DNA from: a bacterium
GTDB lineage: Bacteria > Oederibacteriota > Muellerivitia > Muellerivitales > Muellerivitaceae
Length of the DNA: 6,426 nt
Assembly: GCA_025980505.1 (NCBI GenBank)
Contig: JAICXI010000115.1
Coordinates: 1-6,426, forward strand
Reading direction: 5' to 3'
The position numbers and the translations under genes were made by a program. Numbering within the stretch: position 1 is the first letter of the stretch; each line of letters begins with the position of its first letter. Below, piece by piece: positions 4,692 through 6,426 of this stretch. The notes under the pieces are model-generated. The model did no database searches and was not told the DNA's origin. It was given only the letters and a program-made list of their open reading frames with translations.

Positions 4692-6426
4692 TTAATCGGA
4701 AGCTTTCAGGGTATCGGCGCCCACGGCGACGGGCAGGACGGCGCCGCGGCCGGGCTTGGCTTCGGGGCCGTTGTCCTGGTCCTTGCAGCCGTTCAAACGA
4801 TAGTCGCGGACGGCCTTGCCGCCGATCTCAAAAGCCAGGCCCCGGTAGGGGCCCAGGTCCGCCAGGCCCGGGGGAAGGGAAACACCCGTGGTGTTCCACC
4901 CGCCCAGAACGCTTTTACCCGCGGCGCCCCAGGTCACGGGACCGGAGGCGCTCAAGGCGCAAGCCGAGCCCTGTCCCGCCGTGGACCACCAGGAACCCGT
5001 GATCGTCACGGCGCCCGCGTCCCCGGTTCGGCCCTGGGGAAGGAGCCTCAAGTTCGCGATGGTGAAAGTGAAGGGGTCGGCCAGGCAGTCCACGGAAAAG
5101 GAAATTGCGTTGATCCGCGTAAGCTCCAGGGGAACCTGCGCGGACCACCAGGGTTGGTCCAATCGGGTCCAATCGATTTCCACGCGCCGGGGGCCGGGGT
5201 CGAGGTCGGCGTAACCGCCGTAATAGCCGTAGTCGGTGATGGCGGCCTGGTTGAGGGAGACCCGCAACGGGAACCTCTCCAAGACCCGGTTGTGGGCCAC
5301 CACGGCGCCCGTCAGGTCCTTGCTCGGGGGAGGGTAACAGTAGATGGCCTGGTGGCCCGCGCTCAGGACGGTGTTGTTCTTGAGCGTGTCCAGGTCCTTG
5401 AAAATGAGGCCGAACCAGGCCGTGTCCTCGACGCGGTTGTCGTGCACGTTGAAGCCCTTGGCGTTGTCGTCCAGGTAGATGCCCGCGCCCCACATGCTTT
5501 GGTTGTCCCGCATGAGGTTGTAGGCGATCTCCGTGTCCTTGCCGTCCGTTCCCCAGGTGTCGAAGTTGCCCATGTCCTCGCTGTAAAGGGCGACCTTTTC
5601 CACCAGGTTGGACAGGATGCGGCAGCGGGTGGAACCGTAGTCGAAGATGCCGGCCCGGGCCACGCGCCGGATCGTGCAGCGCCGGAGGAGGCATTGGTCC
5701 GTGGCGTCCATCTCGATGCCGCCGTCGTTGCCCCAGTTCCAGCCGCAGTCCTCCACCGTGGCTTGTTGAACCTCGTTGGAGGCGCCGCCCTGGATGTTGA
5801 CGCCGCTGCGGCCCGCGAAGACCACCCGGGCCCGCAGGCAGCGGTTGCCCGTGCCGGCAACGTCGATGCCGCCCCGGTGGCCGGGCTGGCTGGCGTAGCC
5901 GTTCATGAGCCTTGTCCAGTTGGGTGCGGTCAAGGCGCAGCCTTCGACCGTGCAATGGGAGCTGCCATGCAGCGAGAACCACCCGCCCCGGGCCGCCAGC
6001 CCCTTGACCATCACGAAGGATTGGTCGTCCAGGGAAAGGACCCAATCGGCCTCTCCCGCCTCCACGCGGCCGGCCGGGGAGGCGCCATCCGGAGCCCAGA
6101 CATAAAGCGCCCGGGCCGAGGGGTCCCAGTACCATTCCCCCGGGGCCGTGAGCAAGTTGAGCTTGCCGAACAAGTAGAACCGGTCTCCCCGGCGGGGAAC
6201 CAAGGGGGCCATCTCGTTCACCGGCTGGTCGAAGGCCAGGGCGCCCGTGGAGCGGTTGTGGGAAGCCACCGTGCGGGTATAGGAACACCAGGACTGGCCG
6301 GGCATGATCTGAAGGAGCGCGCCGGTCAGGTCGACGGCGGGCAGGTTGGAACAGGTGATTTGGGTGGCCGACCCCGAGTCGGCGCGGGCCACGCTTTGGC
6401 GGCTCAGGCCCTCGACGTCGGCCGCG
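4692..6426 (-). CDS. Right-handed parallel beta-helix protein with C-terminal CBM-like segments (5' end beyond window)
   Basis: 577 residues are visible; the frame is open through the right edge, so the N-terminus and any signal peptide are missing. A GTG at 6392 is not a likely start. The phrase LTAPGEWYWDPSARALYVW (visible residues about 92-110) is typical of polysaccharide-active beta-helix proteins, including GH120- and GH141-like groups. Residues about 115-385 repeat the beta-helix rung pattern (for example GIEMDATDQCLLRRCTIRR, AGIYLDDNAKGFNVHDNRV, HQAIYCY ... VVAHNRV). From about 388 there is CBM-like beta-sandwich sequence (RVSLNQAAITDYGYYGGY ... FTFTIANLRLLPQG), then a second sandwich-like segment containing YRGLAFEIGG before the stop. 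It probably acts outside the cytoplasm on plant polysaccharide, alongside the GH9 enzyme. The fold is clear; the exact enzyme family and substrate are not. Confidence 0.85.
   Translation of the reverse strand, partial: AADVEGLSRQSVARADSGSATQITCSNLPAVDLTGALLQIMPGQSWCSYTRTVASHNRSTGALAFDQPVNEMAPLVPRRGDRFYLFGKLNLLTAPGEWYWDPSARALYVWAPDGASPAGRVEAGEADWVLSLDDQSFVMVKGLAARGGWFSLHGSSHCTVEGCALTAPNWTRLMNGYASQPGHRGGIDVAGTGNRCLRARVVFAGRSGVNIQGGASNEVQQATVEDCGWNWGNDGGIEMDATDQCLLRRCTIRRVARAGIFDYGSTRCRILSNLVEKVALYSEDMGNFDTWGTDGKDTEIAYNLMRDNQSMWGAGIYLDDNAKGFNVHDNRVEDTAWFGLIFKDLDTLKNNTVLSAGHQAIYCYPPPSKDLTGAVVAHNRVLERFPLRVSLNQAAITDYGYYGGYADLDPGPRRVEIDWTRLDQPWWSAQVPLELTRINAISFSVDCLADPFTFTIANLRLLPQGRTGDAGAVTITGSWWSTAGQGSACALSASGPVTWGAAGKSVLGGWNTTGVSLPPGLADLGPYRGLAFEIGGKAVRDYRLNGCKDQDNGPEAKPGRGAVLPVAVGADTLKASD

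Noticed and set aside
4915..6288. 457-codon minus-strand frame within the beta-helix gene
   Set aside because: It is an out-of-frame shadow rich in Gly, Arg, Pro and His. The overlapping frame has clear beta-helix rungs and reaches a proper stop at 4692.

Overview
The window appears to come from a GC-rich, heterotrophic, plant-polysaccharide-degrading bacterium, and the phylum cannot be settled from it. Two large reading frames, both on the minus strand and both cut by the window edges, look like secreted carbohydrate-active proteins. On the left (1-2141) is a family 9 glycoside hydrolase with a signal peptide, an N-terminal beta-sandwich (carbohydrate-binding-like) domain, a CelD-type Ig-like domain and a GH9 catalytic domain. 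On the right (4692-6426) is a right-handed parallel beta-helix protein followed by beta-sandwich segments that resemble carbohydrate-binding modules. Such multidomain enzymes are typical of cellulolytic or hemicellulolytic lineages.

Between them, on the opposite strand and visibly poorer in GC over its first half, lies a small accessory island (about 2271-4621). It holds a minimal nucleotidyltransferase (MNT) gene broken by two single-base frameshifts in homopolymers, a HEPN-domain gene that overlaps its end, a convincing hairpin-plus-U-tract terminator, and an intact AAA_14/DUF4143 ATPase. MNT plus HEPN is a classic toxin-antitoxin-like pair. The MNT-HEPN part is bracketed by two 43-base copies (40/43 identical, same orientation) of a REP/MITE-like sequence.

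The most striking non-coding structure lies just upstream of the ATPase: a perfect 25-base inverted repeat with a 14-base loop. Its right arm ends one base before the ATG, and it overlaps a good sigma70-type promoter (TTGACC, 16 bp, TAAAAT). The promoter would start transcription at or next to the A of the ATG, so the gene should make a leaderless mRNA whose promoter lies inside a palindrome. That arrangement suggests autoregulation or a cis-acting element that travels with the gene.

The simplest history is that two neighbouring carbohydrate-enzyme genes were separated by the arrival of mobile toxin-antitoxin-like and ATPase modules, one of which is decaying or carries sequencing errors. No RNA genes, CRISPR arrays or transposase genes were seen.
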